This document shows positions 1 through 8,316 of a stretch of 64,000 nucleotides of DNA, piece by piece (position 1 is the first letter of the stretch; every line of letters starts with the position of its first letter). The DNA is from Gammaproteobacteria bacterium (GTDB lineage Bacteria > Pseudomonadota > Gammaproteobacteria > Francisellales > CACEW01): the NCBI GenBank assembly GCA_030652335.1, contig JAUSAW010000009.1, positions 95,372 through 159,371 on the forward strand, written 5' to 3'. Both the position numbers and the translations under genes were made by a program. A model generated the notes under the pieces. That model ran no database searches and had not been told where the DNA came from. It saw only the letters and a program-made list of their open reading frames with translations.

Positions 1-1
1 T

Positions 2-517
2 TTACTGGAAGCTAAAGCCTATCACAACGATAAACTGATCGGTCAAGGCAATGCCTTAAACGATATCGTGTTATTCCCGGGTGATATTGCGCAATTAATC
101 GAATTTGAAATGCATATTAATGGCAAATTTGTCTATAGCCAACGCTCCGATGGGCTTATCGTTTCTACACCGACTGGATCCACCGCTTATGCCTTATCGG
201 CAGGTGGTCCGATTATGGGCCCTGAGCTAAATGTATTGGTTATCGTGCCTAAATTCCCTCATACCTTAACGTCTCGTCCCTTAGTAATCGATGCCGATAG
301 CGAAATAGTACTGCACGTTGGAGACTACAATAAAATTGGCTCACGCTTAAGCTATGATGGACAATCCCATGTTAATTTAAGCGCTGGGGATAAAATTGTT
401 ATTACCAAGCAGAAGCAACCCTTAAGACTTATTCATCCATTAAGTTATGACTATTACGCTGTGCTACGAACTAAGTTACAATGGGGAACTCAACTGATCC
501 CAATTTCAAGAACTTAA
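2..517 (+). CDS. nadK: NAD kinase, C-terminal part (5' end outside window)
   Basis: Phosphorylates NAD to NADP in the cytosol. The reading frame is open from the window edge, so the N-terminal nucleotide-binding GGDG region is missing. What is visible is the C-terminal beta-sandwich domain, with the family signature QRSDGLIVSTPTGSTAY followed by LSAGGPI and the FPHTLTSRPLV motif. A GTG inside the frame at 68 is not the true start, because the homologous sequence continues upstream of it. recN follows 17 bp downstream, the nadK-recN order common in gammaproteobacteria, so co-transcription is likely. Confidence 0.95.
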   Translation, partial: LLEAKAYHNDKLIGQGNALNDIVLFPGDIAQLIEFEMHINGKFVYSQRSDGLIVSTPTGSTAYALSAGGPIMGPELNVLVIVPKFPHTLTSRPLVIDADSEIVLHVGDYNKIGSRLSYDGQSHVNLSAGDKIVITKQKQPLRLIHPLSYDYYAVLRTKLQWGTQLIPISRT

Positions 518-534
518 GCTAAAGATGGTAGAAA

Positions 535-2211
535 ATGTTAATTGAGCTGCATATCCGCGACTTTACTATTATTGAGAAAACCGACTTAAGCTTCACCAAT
601 GGTATGACGGTGTTAACCGGTGAAACAGGCGCGGGCAAATCCATTTTGGTCGATGCCTTAAGCTTTATATTGGGCTGCCGTGCCGATAGCAAATATATTC
701 GCCATTGTGCCGAAGTCGCCGATATTAGCGCGATATTTTTGATTGAAGGCCATAACGAAGCACTCCAGTTCTTAGTAGAAAATGACTTCCTTGCCGATCC
801 TGCCGAGCCCTGTTTATTGCGCCGGGTCTTAAGCCGCGAAGGTCGCTCAAAAGCCTATATTAATGGCCACCCCGCCTCTTTAAGCCAGTTAAAAATCCTG
901 GGCAATCACTTGGTGAATATTCATGGTCAACATGAACACTACGCGCTTATGAAAAGGGAATGCCAACTAGCCAGGCTCGATCATTATGCCGATCATACGG
1001 ATTTATTAGTCGAGCTTAAGAAAAGTTTTAATGCCTGGAAGCATACCGAAAATCAAATTCATGAATTAGCCAAGACCCAAGCTGAATCTAATGCTAAACA
1101 TGAATTGCTGGCCTATCAGGTCACCGAACTTCAGCAGTTAGACTTAAGCGAAAATGAATGGGAAGCGTTAAATGCTGAACAAAATAAGCTAAGCCATGCC
1201 CAAGAATTAATTAGCCTATGTAGCAATAGCCTGCAAGTTCTCTATGAAAATGAACGCGATACCGTGCTAGGTCAATTAAATTCTCTCCATAAGCAATTTA
1301 AAGATAGCGCTCGTCAGCATCCTGAATTAAGCACCATTAACACTTTATTAAACGATGCCATTATCAATGTTCAAGAATGTAGCCATGAATTGCGCGATTA
1401 TCACGATAGACTTAGCCTCGATCCTGAACGCTTAGAAGCCATCGAGCAACGCATGCAAGCCATTCATGCTATGGCGCGCAAACATCATATTCCAACCGAA
1501 CAACTCTATGCTCATTACTGTGAGCTTGAGCAACAATTACGGGCACTTTCACATTTGGATGCCAATGTTGAAAAATTGACGGCGCAGCTTAAAATGCAAG
1601 CTGAGCAGTATCAAAAAATTGCCGAAAAATTGAGTCTTTCCCGAAGGAAAATCGCTAAAACTTTAAGCCAAAAAGTTCAAAAAAGCATGCAGGAACTAGG
1701 GATGGAAGGCGGGAAATTTATCATTGAATTCGAGACCTTAAGCGCAGAACAGTTTTCGGTCCATGGCATAGAAAGGGTTCAGTTTATGACTAGCGTAAAC
1801 CCGGGCCAGCCCTTAATGCCTATGTCCGATGTCGTTTCGGGCGGAGAGTTATCTCGAATTGGGCTAGCCATTCAAGTCTTAACCGCCGAGCGCAGCGCTA
1901 CTCCAACCTTAATATTCGACGAAGTCGATACCGGAATCGGTGGCGGAACAGCCGAGGTGGTAGGTAAGCTATTGCGTAAGCTAGGCGAGCATTGCCAGGT
2001 TATGTGCGTGACTCATCTTCCTCAAGTTGCGGCCCAAGCTTTTCAGCATATCCATGTCGAAAAATTAAAAGCTAAAACGCATACGGCCTCACATGTGCAT
2101 ACCCTGGATAAACTGGGACGCCAACGTGAACTCGCTAGGATGTTGGGGGGGATTGAAATTACTGAATCGACCCTTAAGCATGCTCAAGAGATGTTAGAAA
2201 AAGCGGAATGA
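535..2211 (+). CDS. recN: DNA repair protein RecN
   Basis: SMC-like ATPase that acts at DNA double-strand breaks before RecA-dependent repair. Walker A GETGAGKS is at residues 29-36. A long central coiled coil (about 150-370) is followed by the ABC signature SGGELS at 435-440 and Walker B ending in D462-E463, then the D-loop region DTGIGGGTAE. The 558-residue length is normal for RecN. It follows nadK by 17 bp. In E. coli recN is SOS-regulated; I see no clear LexA box in the short gap, so here it probably reads through from nadK. Confidence 0.97.
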   Translation: MLIELHIRDFTIIEKTDLSFTNGMTVLTGETGAGKSILVDALSFILGCRADSKYIRHCAEVADISAIFLIEGHNEALQFLVENDFLADPAEPCLLRRVLSREGRSKAYINGHPASLSQLKILGNHLVNIHGQHEHYALMKRECQLARLDHYADHTDLLVELKKSFNAWKHTENQIHELAKTQAESNAKHELLAYQVTELQQLDLSENEWEALNAEQNKLSHAQELISLCSNSLQVLYENERDTVLGQLNSLHKQFKDSARQHPELSTINTLLNDAIINVQECSHELRDYHDRLSLDPERLEAIEQRMQAIHAMARKHHIPTEQLYAHYCELEQQLRALSHLDANVEKLTAQLKMQAEQYQKIAEKLSLSRRKIAKTLSQKVQKSMQELGMEGGKFIIEFETLSAEQFSVHGIERVQFMTSVNPGQPLMPMSDVVSGGELSRIGLAIQVLTAERSATPTLIFDEVDTGIGGGTAEVVGKLLRKLGEHCQVMCVTHLPQVAAQAFQHIHVEKLKAKTHTASHVHTLDKLGRQRELARMLGGIEITESTLKHAQEMLEKAE

Positions 2212-2258
2212 TTATGGATCGACGATACTCTAAATGGCAAAGCGATTAAGAGTATCTG

Positions 2259-2864
2259 TCACTTGTTGGCCCATAGGACCATGCGGCGTATCACGGCGGC
2301 ATTATAAAAAATCGCCATAATCAATAAGACCAAAATCGGTAGATTAACGATGGCACCGATGCTGATAATTAACCAGCGTACCGACTGACCAATCGCCGTT
2401 TCTGTGCCTTGAGCTGGTAGATGATTTTTCAATTCATAAAAGCGGCTGGAAGAATAATAAAACATCACACTACCGATAATGGCCAAGCCACCGATAAACA
2501 ATAAATTTTTACTGCCGTCATCGAATAAATGCAAGGTTAATCCTAGCAATAATAAGGTTTCGCTATAACGGCATAATAAATTAGCAAACCAATCACCCGC
2601 CATGGTTTTTTGTTTGGTAAGGGAAACTTCTTCGGCTGAGAGCTCCCATATCCCAAAAATAAAGGCGAGAATCGCACCGATTAACAGGGCGATATAACCA
2701 TCGAAAGAAAAACATAAGGCCGAACCAATAGCTAAAACCAAGCCAATTATTGGATACACCCCTAATGGCATATGGCTATTCAGCAATACTGGGGTAAGCC
2801 AACGAGTAAAAGGCCGATAGGCGTGATTAACCCATTCGTCATTATAACCTTGTTCAAAACTCAT
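2259..2864 (-). CDS. Multi-pass membrane protein, degenerate CDP-alcohol phosphatidyltransferase fold
   Basis: A 201-residue protein with about five to six hydrophobic segments. The overall pattern follows CDP-alcohol phosphatidyltransferases: a short first helix pair, a polar helix, a G-x(n)-R-Y helix (AGDWFANLLCRYSE, about 89-102), then a V-x-Y-x-x-S-R segment and two C-terminal helices. The family motif DxxDGxxAR...GxxxDxxxD has lost its acidic residues: the second-motif Asp positions read Ala and Cys, and the first motif reads ELSAEEVSL. If the fold is right, it is unlikely to catalyse the usual phospholipid head-group transfer. Fold assignment is by eye; the function is unknown. Confidence 0.45.
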   Translation of the reverse strand: MSFEQGYNDEWVNHAYRPFTRWLTPVLLNSHMPLGVYPIIGLVLAIGSALCFSFDGYIALLIGAILAFIFGIWELSAEEVSLTKQKTMAGDWFANLLCRYSETLLLLGLTLHLFDDGSKNLLFIGGLAIIGSVMFYYSSSRFYELKNHLPAQGTETAIGQSVRWLIISIGAIVNLPILVLLIMAIFYNAAVIRRMVLWANK

Positions 2865-2948
2865 GCCTTACTCCTAATACTTAATGCTTGTATCTATTGA
2901 ATTTTTAGTCTAAAAATGACGATTTAGCAAGCGATGCTTTTCTTTTCC

Positions 2949-2975
2949 TGGATCCCCGCATAGGCGGGGATGACA
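2949..2975. repeat. Dispersed palindromic repeat, GGATCCCCGC type
   Basis: A hairpin of ATCCCCGC / GCGGGGAT arms between ftsY and the preceding membrane protein gene, flanked by TGG and GACA. The same half-sequence (TGTCATCC...GGGATCCA) recurs in several other intergenic gaps of this window. Confidence 0.7.
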
Positions 2976-2993
2976 TAATTTCATGGCGGTCTG

Positions 2994-3962
2994 TCAATCA
3001 AATAGAGCCTCAACAAACTCCTCCGCCTTAAAGGGACGGAGATCCGTAATGCCTTCTCCCACCCCAATATAACGAATCGGTAAGTTTAATTTTTTGGCAA
3101 TGGCGAAGATTATCCCGCCTTTGGCCGTGCCATCTAATTTAGTTAGGGTAATGCCTGTAACCTTAACCGCCTCATGAAATGCTTGGGCCTGTAATAAGGC
3201 ATTTTGCCCGGTGGTGGCATCTAATACCAGCATCACTTCATGCGGCGCTTGTGGATCTATTTTTTGTAAGACTCGCCAGACTTTCTTTAATTCTTCCATT
3301 AAATTTTGTTTGGTATGCAAACGCCCCGCGGTATCTGCAATTAGTACATCTACGCCTCGAGCCTTAGCCGACTGAAGCGCATCATAGAGCACCGAGGCAC
3401 TATCTGCTCCGGTGGCTTGTGCCACTACCGGGATATTATTTCGTTGCCCCCACACTTGAAGCTGTTCTACTGCCGCGGCACGAAAGGTATCACCCGCCGC
3501 TAGCATGACTGATTTACCCTGATCTTGAAGATGTTTAGCCAACTTGCCGATGGTTGTCGTTTTACCGGCGCCATTCACTCCTACCATTAAAATAACATAG
3601 GGTTTGCAATCGCTAGGAATAATTAAGGGTTGCTCACAAGGCCTTAAAATTTCTACTAGGTCACGCTGCAGGGCCTGGTATAAAGCCTCGGGTTGATTTA
3701 ATTCTTGGTGGTTTAATTTAGCCGTTAAGTCGGCAATAATACCCCGACTGACTTCAACGCCTAGATCGGCGCTAAGCAAGATTGTCTCTAGTTCTTCCAG
3801 GGATTCTTCGGATAGCTTTTGACCTAAAATTCGCTTTAGACCCGAGGCAAAACTGTTGCGTGTTTTTTGTAAGCCTTGCTTTAAACGACCAAACCAACTT
3901 AAGTCGGCAGGCGCTTTTTCTGGCTCAGGCTTCTTAGGTGTAAAAAAATTAAAAATGCTCAT
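2994..3962 (-). CDS. ftsY: Signal recognition particle receptor FtsY
   Basis: Membrane-associated SRP GTPase that docks ribosome-SRP complexes at the Sec translocon. In the reading that starts at the in-frame GTG at 3968, the NG domain carries G1 GVNGAGKTT at about 130-138, DTAGR at 212-216 and the base-specificity motif TKLDG at 276-280. The acidic N-terminal A domain typical of E. coli FtsY is very short here, only a Lys/Pro/Glu-rich stretch. I chose the ATG at 3962 (322 aa) over the GTG two codons upstream; neither has a strong ribosome binding site. It is transcribed away from the two small genes at 4.0-4.6 kb. Confidence 0.96.
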   Translation of the reverse strand: MSIFNFFTPKKPEPEKAPADLSWFGRLKQGLQKTRNSFASGLKRILGQKLSEESLEELETILLSADLGVEVSRGIIADLTAKLNHQELNQPEALYQALQRDLVEILRPCEQPLIIPSDCKPYVILMVGVNGAGKTTTIGKLAKHLQDQGKSVMLAAGDTFRAAAVEQLQVWGQRNNIPVVAQATGADSASVLYDALQSAKARGVDVLIADTAGRLHTKQNLMEELKKVWRVLQKIDPQAPHEVMLVLDATTGQNALLQAQAFHEAVKVTGITLTKLDGTAKGGIIFAIAKKLNLPIRYIGVGEGITDLRPFKAEEFVEALFD

Positions 3963-4037
3963 ATTCACGCTGGGTTATTTTAAAAAAACTCATTCTACAC
4001 TATAATCGTCACAATTAAAGCTGGATGAGTCCTAACG

Positions 4038-4328
4038 ATGAGCACAAAACCTTCCAATCATTCTTCCCTTATTGAAATTGTTAAATTAGCCCAAGATGCG
4101 GTTAATGAGGAATTTCAAAAAGCCAATAAAGCCGCTGAATACTATCAGCATCAAAAGCATTTGTTGTGGACGATGCGAGTAGAGACTGAAGAGCAAATTA
4201 GAGACCTTAAATTGCAGTTTGATAATACGGTTCATCAATTACGTCAACATATTGCCAAAATTCAGCGCGATCACCGTTTAGAATCCCAGCAATTACGTAA
4301 ATTATGGGCAGAACACGTACTAAAATAG
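4038..4328 (+). CDS. Small coiled-coil protein, unknown function
   Basis: A 96-residue, highly charged, hydrophilic protein rich in Gln, Lys, Glu and His, with heptad-like spacing over most of its length (about residues 15-90), so an extended helix or coiled coil is expected. There is no signal peptide or membrane segment. A good -10 hexamer TATAAT lies at 4001-4006 in the gap divergent from ftsY. I do not recognise the family. Confidence 0.6.
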   Translation: MSTKPSNHSSLIEIVKLAQDAVNEEFQKANKAAEYYQHQKHLLWTMRVETEEQIRDLKLQFDNTVHQLRQHIAKIQRDHRLESQQLRKLWAEHVLK

Positions 4329-4389
4329 AAAATTGTCATATCAATCAAAATGATACTTCAATAGCGGCTATCAATCACAACTGTCTGGC

Positions 4390-4644
4390 ATGGTACAAAC
4401 TTTAGGCGTCCAAGGCGCAGAAACCATGTTGAGAAACATGGCTAATGACCCGACTAGCTTGGTATCTGCAAAGGATCAGGCTCGCTTTAAAGCCATTCTC
4501 ATTACGGCTGAATCCACCGTAATGACAGCGATGGTTAAGAAAGTAGAAGGTCCATTCTCTTCTGCAGCCTTAGCTGATAGATCTTCCAGCACCTCACCCA
4601 CTTTACCTAGTGACAAGGTTGCAAGTAAAGGTGCAGATATTTAG
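4390..4644 (+). CDS. Small hypothetical protein, Ser/Thr-rich C-terminus
   Basis: An 84-residue ORF converging on clpB, the two stop codons overlapping by a few bases. The first half is helix-like, the second half is rich in Ser, Thr and Pro, similar in flavour to the tails of the effector-like proteins elsewhere in the window. No clear ribosome binding site precedes the ATG. It could be a small secreted protein, a decayed fragment or a chance ORF. Confidence 0.35.
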   Translation: MVQTLGVQGAETMLRNMANDPTSLVSAKDQARFKAILITAESTVMTAMVKKVEGPFSSAALADRSSSTSPTLPSDKVASKGADI

Positions 4645-7220
4645 GCTTTTTCAAACACTAATTTATCTGCTTTTACGCTTACCTTTATCGTATCTCCGCT
4701 GACGAATTTACCCGAGAGCAAATCTTGGGCCAGTGGGTTTTCAATATAGGCTTGGATCGCGCGCTTTAACGGTCTGGCACCATATACGGGATCATAACCG
4801 ACTGCGCTTAGTTTTTTCATGGCCTCTGCATCCAACTCTAATTTTAAATTACGATCGGCTAGTCGGACTTTTAAGCGCTCGAGTTGAATTTCACAAATTT
4901 TCACGATCTGCGCTTCACCTAGTGGTCTAAATACCACAATTTCATCGATCCGATTTAAAAATTCAGGCCTGAAATGCGAGCCTACTACGGCCATCACGCT
5001 TTTCTTCATAGCATCATAATCGCCGCTGGCAGCTTGCTCTTGAATTACGTCCGACCCTAAGTTAGAGGTCATCATAATGACGGTATTCCTAAAATCTACC
5101 GTACGCCCCTGGCTATCGGTTAAGCGGCCATCATCCAATACCTGCAGCAATATATTAAACACATCGGGATGGGCCTTTTCGACCTCATCGAATAAAATTA
5201 AAGAATAAGGCCGGCGACGCACAAGCTCGGTTAAATAACCGCCCTCATCGTAACCCACGTAGCCTGGAGGCGCGCCGATTAAACGGGATACCGAATGCTT
5301 TTCCATAAATTCCGACATATCGATACGAACCATGGCATCTTCGCTATCAAACATAAAATGCGCTAAGGCCTTGGCTAACTCAGTTTTACCGACTCCGGTT
5401 GGGCCTAAACATAAAAATGAGCCGATAGGTCTATTAGGATCCGATAGACCGGAACGAGAGCGACGAATGGCATTAGATACCGCGGCAATAGCCTCATCCT
5501 GACCTACTACGCGTTTACGCAAATACCCTTCCATATTAATCAGTTTATCACGCTCGCCTTCCATCATCTTAGAGACCGGAATACCGGTGGCTTTTGAGAC
5601 GACTTTGGCTATCTCCTCTTCAGTGACTGCATTATGGATTAGCTGGGTCTTCTCTTTTTTCTCGACCTGGCTGGCGGCCAATAATTGTTTTTCAAGCTCT
5701 GGAATTTTGCCATATTGCAGTTCGGACATTTTGGCTAAATTACCCGATCGGTAGGCGGCCTCGAGTTCAAGCTTGGCTTTTTCTAAGGCTTCTTTAATGT
5801 GGGTGGCACCCTGCATATGGGCTTTTTCGGCCTTCCAAATTTCTTCTAGATCGGCATATTCTTTTTCGAGCTTCTTAATGCTGCCTTCTAAATCCGATAG
5901 GCGTTTTTTGGAGGCTTCGTCGTGTTCTTTTTTCAGGGCTTCGCGTTCGATTTTAAACTGAATTAATCGGCGCTCAAGCTTATCCATCACCTCGGGCTTG
6001 GAATCGATCTCCATGCGAATATGGCTAGCCGCTTCATCGATTAAGTCGATGGCCTTATCGGGTAACTTGCGATCGCTAATATAACGATGCGATAGAGTAG
6101 CCGCGGCGACTATGGCGGGATCGGTAATTTCAACCCCATGATGCACTTCATATTTTTCTTTTAATCCGCGCAAAATAGCGATGGTATCTTCTACCGTAGG
6201 CTCGCTGACCAATACCTTTTGAAAACGCCGTTCTAAGGCGGCATCTTTTTCGATATATTTGCGATACTCATCTAAAGTGGTCGCGCCGATGCAATGCAGC
6301 TCGCCTCGAGCCAAGGCCGGCTTTAACATATTGCCGGCATCCATGGCGCCTTCGGCCTTACCGGCTCCGACCATGACGTGAATTTCATCGATAAATAAAA
6401 TCACCTTGCCTTCTTGTTTGCCGATATCGCTTAGTACAGTTTTTAAGCGCTCTTCAAATTCACCACGAAATTTCGCCCCCGCCAATAAGGCACCCATATC
6501 CAACGATAGGACTTTTTTGCCTTTTAGGCCCTCTGGCACTTCATTATTGATAATGCGTTGCGCTAAGCCTTCCACTATGGCCGTTTTACCCACGCCAGGC
6601 TCTCCGATTAGCACCGGATTATTTTTAGTGCGGCGTTGTAAGACCTGGATGGTACGGCGAATTTCATCGTCTCGACCAATAACAGGATCGAGCTTGCCTG
6701 CCTCAGCTCGCTGAGTGAGATCGATGGTATATTTTTCTAAAGCGCCTCGTAATTCTTCCGCATTTTGGTCTTGCACGCTGGCTCCCCCTCTCATCTTATC
6801 GATTGCTTGCTCGAGCGCCCTTTTATCGACACCGGCTTGTTTGATTAATTTACCTAAGGCGCCTTTATCTTCTAAGGCGGCCAATACAAATAGTTCACTG
6901 GAAATATAGTCGTCTTTACGCTCTGCGGCGAGCTTTTCACAGTTCGTTATTAATTTAACCAGGCTAGATGAGGCCCCGACATTATTATTTTCGCCTTTAA
7001 TGACCGGCAAGTTATCCAGCTCTTTAAGCAAGGCATTTTTTAAGGCATTAACGTTAACGCCTGCCTGAGATAGCAGTGGCGCGGTACTGCCTTCTTGTTG
7101 ATCCAATAGAGCCAGCATAACATGCACGGGTTCGATAATATTATGGTCTTGGCTAATCGCCAATGTTTGCGCGTCGGATAGCGCTTGTTGAAATTTATGA
7201 GTCAGTTTATCTAATCGCAT
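4641..7220 (-). CDS. clpB: ATP-dependent disaggregase ClpB
   Basis: Hexameric AAA+ chaperone that rescues aggregated proteins together with DnaK. Domains in order: Clp N-domain (about 1-145), AAA-1 with Walker A GEPGVGKT at 206-213, a long Glu/Lys-rich coiled-coil middle domain (about 400-530), AAA-2 with GPTGVGKT near 606-613 and sensor region TSNLGS, then the small C-terminal domain. At 859 residues it is full length. The presence of the middle domain and absence of a ClpP-binding IGF loop separate it from ClpA. No sigma-32-like promoter was confirmed upstream. Confidence 0.97.
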   Translation of the reverse strand: MRLDKLTHKFQQALSDAQTLAISQDHNIIEPVHVMLALLDQQEGSTAPLLSQAGVNVNALKNALLKELDNLPVIKGENNNVGASSSLVKLITNCEKLAAERKDDYISSELFVLAALEDKGALGKLIKQAGVDKRALEQAIDKMRGGASVQDQNAEELRGALEKYTIDLTQRAEAGKLDPVIGRDDEIRRTIQVLQRRTKNNPVLIGEPGVGKTAIVEGLAQRIINNEVPEGLKGKKVLSLDMGALLAGAKFRGEFEERLKTVLSDIGKQEGKVILFIDEIHVMVGAGKAEGAMDAGNMLKPALARGELHCIGATTLDEYRKYIEKDAALERRFQKVLVSEPTVEDTIAILRGLKEKYEVHHGVEITDPAIVAAATLSHRYISDRKLPDKAIDLIDEAASHIRMEIDSKPEVMDKLERRLIQFKIEREALKKEHDEASKKRLSDLEGSIKKLEKEYADLEEIWKAEKAHMQGATHIKEALEKAKLELEAAYRSGNLAKMSELQYGKIPELEKQLLAASQVEKKEKTQLIHNAVTEEEIAKVVSKATGIPVSKMMEGERDKLINMEGYLRKRVVGQDEAIAAVSNAIRRSRSGLSDPNRPIGSFLCLGPTGVGKTELAKALAHFMFDSEDAMVRIDMSEFMEKHSVSRLIGAPPGYVGYDEGGYLTELVRRRPYSLILFDEVEKAHPDVFNILLQVLDDGRLTDSQGRTVDFRNTVIMMTSNLGSDVIQEQAASGDYDAMKKSVMAVVGSHFRPEFLNRIDEIVVFRPLGEAQIVKICEIQLERLKVRLADRNLKLELDAEAMKKLSAVGYDPVYGARPLKRAIQAYIENPLAQDLLSGKFVSGDTIKVSVKADKLVFEKA

Positions 7221-7235
7221 AATTCACCTCAGTGT

Positions 7236-7280
7236 TGTCATCCTGGGGCGCCGAAGGCGAACCCGGGATCCAATTTTTTA
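7236..7280. repeat. Dispersed palindromic repeat, GTCATCC...GGGATCCA type
   Basis: TGTCATCCTGGGGCGCC followed by AAGGCGAACCCGGGATCCA and a T-rich end, in the gap upstream of clpB. Nearly the same sequence occurs at 25518-25560, and shorter relatives occur at other gene ends. The arms CCTGGGG and CCCGGG, with the internal GCGCC / GGCG, can form an imperfect hairpin. Confidence 0.7.
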
Positions 7281-7369
7281 GTTCATACTTAATACATAGG
7301 GATAATTGTAGACGAATTCAAGCTTATCTTATAATGTCATTGTGATAGCCTATACGCAAAGGGAATATA

Positions 7370-7660
7370 ATGTATTTTTTAATCGTGTCTTACTCTAAAC
7401 CACCCGGAATAGCCGAGCAATATTTTAAAGAGCATTGCGCCTGGCTTCACAAATATATTAATGAAGGGATCTTTTTAGCATCAGGCCCAAAAAAAAGTAA
7501 ATTAGGTGGGGCTATTTTAGTACGTTCTATTGATAAACAGCTGCTCAATAGAATCTTGGAAGAAGATATTTATTTTAAAGAGGATGTGGCTGAATATTTA
7601 ATCGTTGATATGGATTGTAAGTTAGCCGCCACTGGATTTGAAGAATTGTTAGGTTCTTAA
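7370..7660 (+). CDS. YciI-like protein
   Basis: A 96-residue protein of the YCII family, small alpha/beta-barrel dimers whose role is mostly unknown. It opens with MYFLIVSYSKP, then has the H-x-x-W-L region (EHCAWLHKYINEG) and the A-SGP motif (LASGPKKSKLGGAILV) at about 38-53, where the conserved His/Asp pair of the fold sits in relatives. A ribosome binding site AAGGGAA precedes the ATG by a few bases. It stands alone between clpB and the mobile element. Confidence 0.75.
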   Translation: MYFLIVSYSKPPGIAEQYFKEHCAWLHKYINEGIFLASGPKKSKLGGAILVRSIDKQLLNRILEEDIYFKEDVAEYLIVDMDCKLAATGFEELLGS

Positions 7661-7729
7661 AGGTTTGGACTCCCTCTTTCGCGCCCTAGTGTCCGGTATA
7701 AAATTGAGATGCTTCCGTGTTTTATTGGC

Positions 7730-7793
7730 ATGGTTAGCATTATGCGGGTGGGGGGGTACTAATTTAACAAATTTGTACGCTTTACGGTTGATA
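7730..7793. repeat. Left terminal inverted repeat of the IS1595-like element
   Basis: Contains the tract GGTGGGGGGGTACTAA followed by TTTAACAAATTTGTACGC and TTTACGGTTGATA. It matches the reverse complement of the right end at 63 of 64 positions. Confidence 0.85.
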
Positions 7794-7849
7794 TAGCAGT
7801 TAAGATTGTTAGAATATTCATAGAAGCTTGTAATCTATGAGGAATTAGT

Positions 7850-8242
7850 ATGGATTTTCTAGAGCTAAGTCAAAAATTTTCAACTCAAGAAAAATGCATT
7901 AAATACTTAGAGAAGCGGAGATGGGGTAATGCTCCCCAATGCCCTTATTGTGGAAGTGAAAACACTAATCCACTTGCAGCAGAGTTACGACACCATTGCA
8001 ACGGCTGTCGCAAATCTTTTAGCGTAACAGTTGGTACAATATTTCATCATTCACATATTGAACTCAAAAAATGGTTTATGTTAATGACTTTGATGATGAA
8101 TGCTAAAAAGAGCTTGTCACCTTGCCAAGCCTCAAGAGCCTTACGTCTACGTCGCCCAACAGCAAGGTCAATGATGATCAGAATACGTAAAGCTATGTGC
8201 ACTGATCAGATGAAATTATTCTCTGAATTGTATCAACCGTAA
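7850..8242 (+). pseudogene. IS1595-family transposase, N-terminal fragment
   Basis: A 130-residue ORF with ribosome binding site GAGGA before the ATG. It has the zinc ribbon of IS1595 transposases (Cys31, Cys34, Cys50, Cys53 in CPYC...CNGC) followed by the FSVTVGTIFHHS and L-x-x-W-F region. Full transposases continue into a DDE-type ISXO2 domain; here the frame ends inside the right inverted repeat (CAACCG-TAA) before any catalytic Asp. An internal deletion therefore joined the N-terminal part to the right end. The fragment may still bind the ends, but cannot transpose the element. Confidence 0.8.
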
Positions 8243-8294
8243 AGCGTACAAATTTGTTAAATTAGTACCCCCCCACCCGCCTAATGCTAACCAT
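8231..8294. repeat. Right terminal inverted repeat of the IS1595-like element
   Basis: Reverse complement of the left end with one mismatch (T to G). It supplies the last codons and the stop of the truncated transposase ORF. Confidence 0.85.
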
Positions 8295-8316
8295 TTACTT
8301 TTGCGTGGTCGCCAAT

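Larger units (their letters stand above)
7730..8294. mobile_element. Internally deleted IS1595-like element with long inverted ends
   Basis: A 565-bp unit bounded by 64-bp inverted repeats differing at a single base by my reading (7730-7793 and 8231-8294). It encloses one ORF for the N-terminal part of an IS1595/ISXO2-type transposase. The catalytic domain is absent, so the unit should depend on an intact relative for movement. I found no convincing target-site duplication outside the ends: the flanks TTATTGGC and TTACTTTT differ. Confidence 0.8.
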
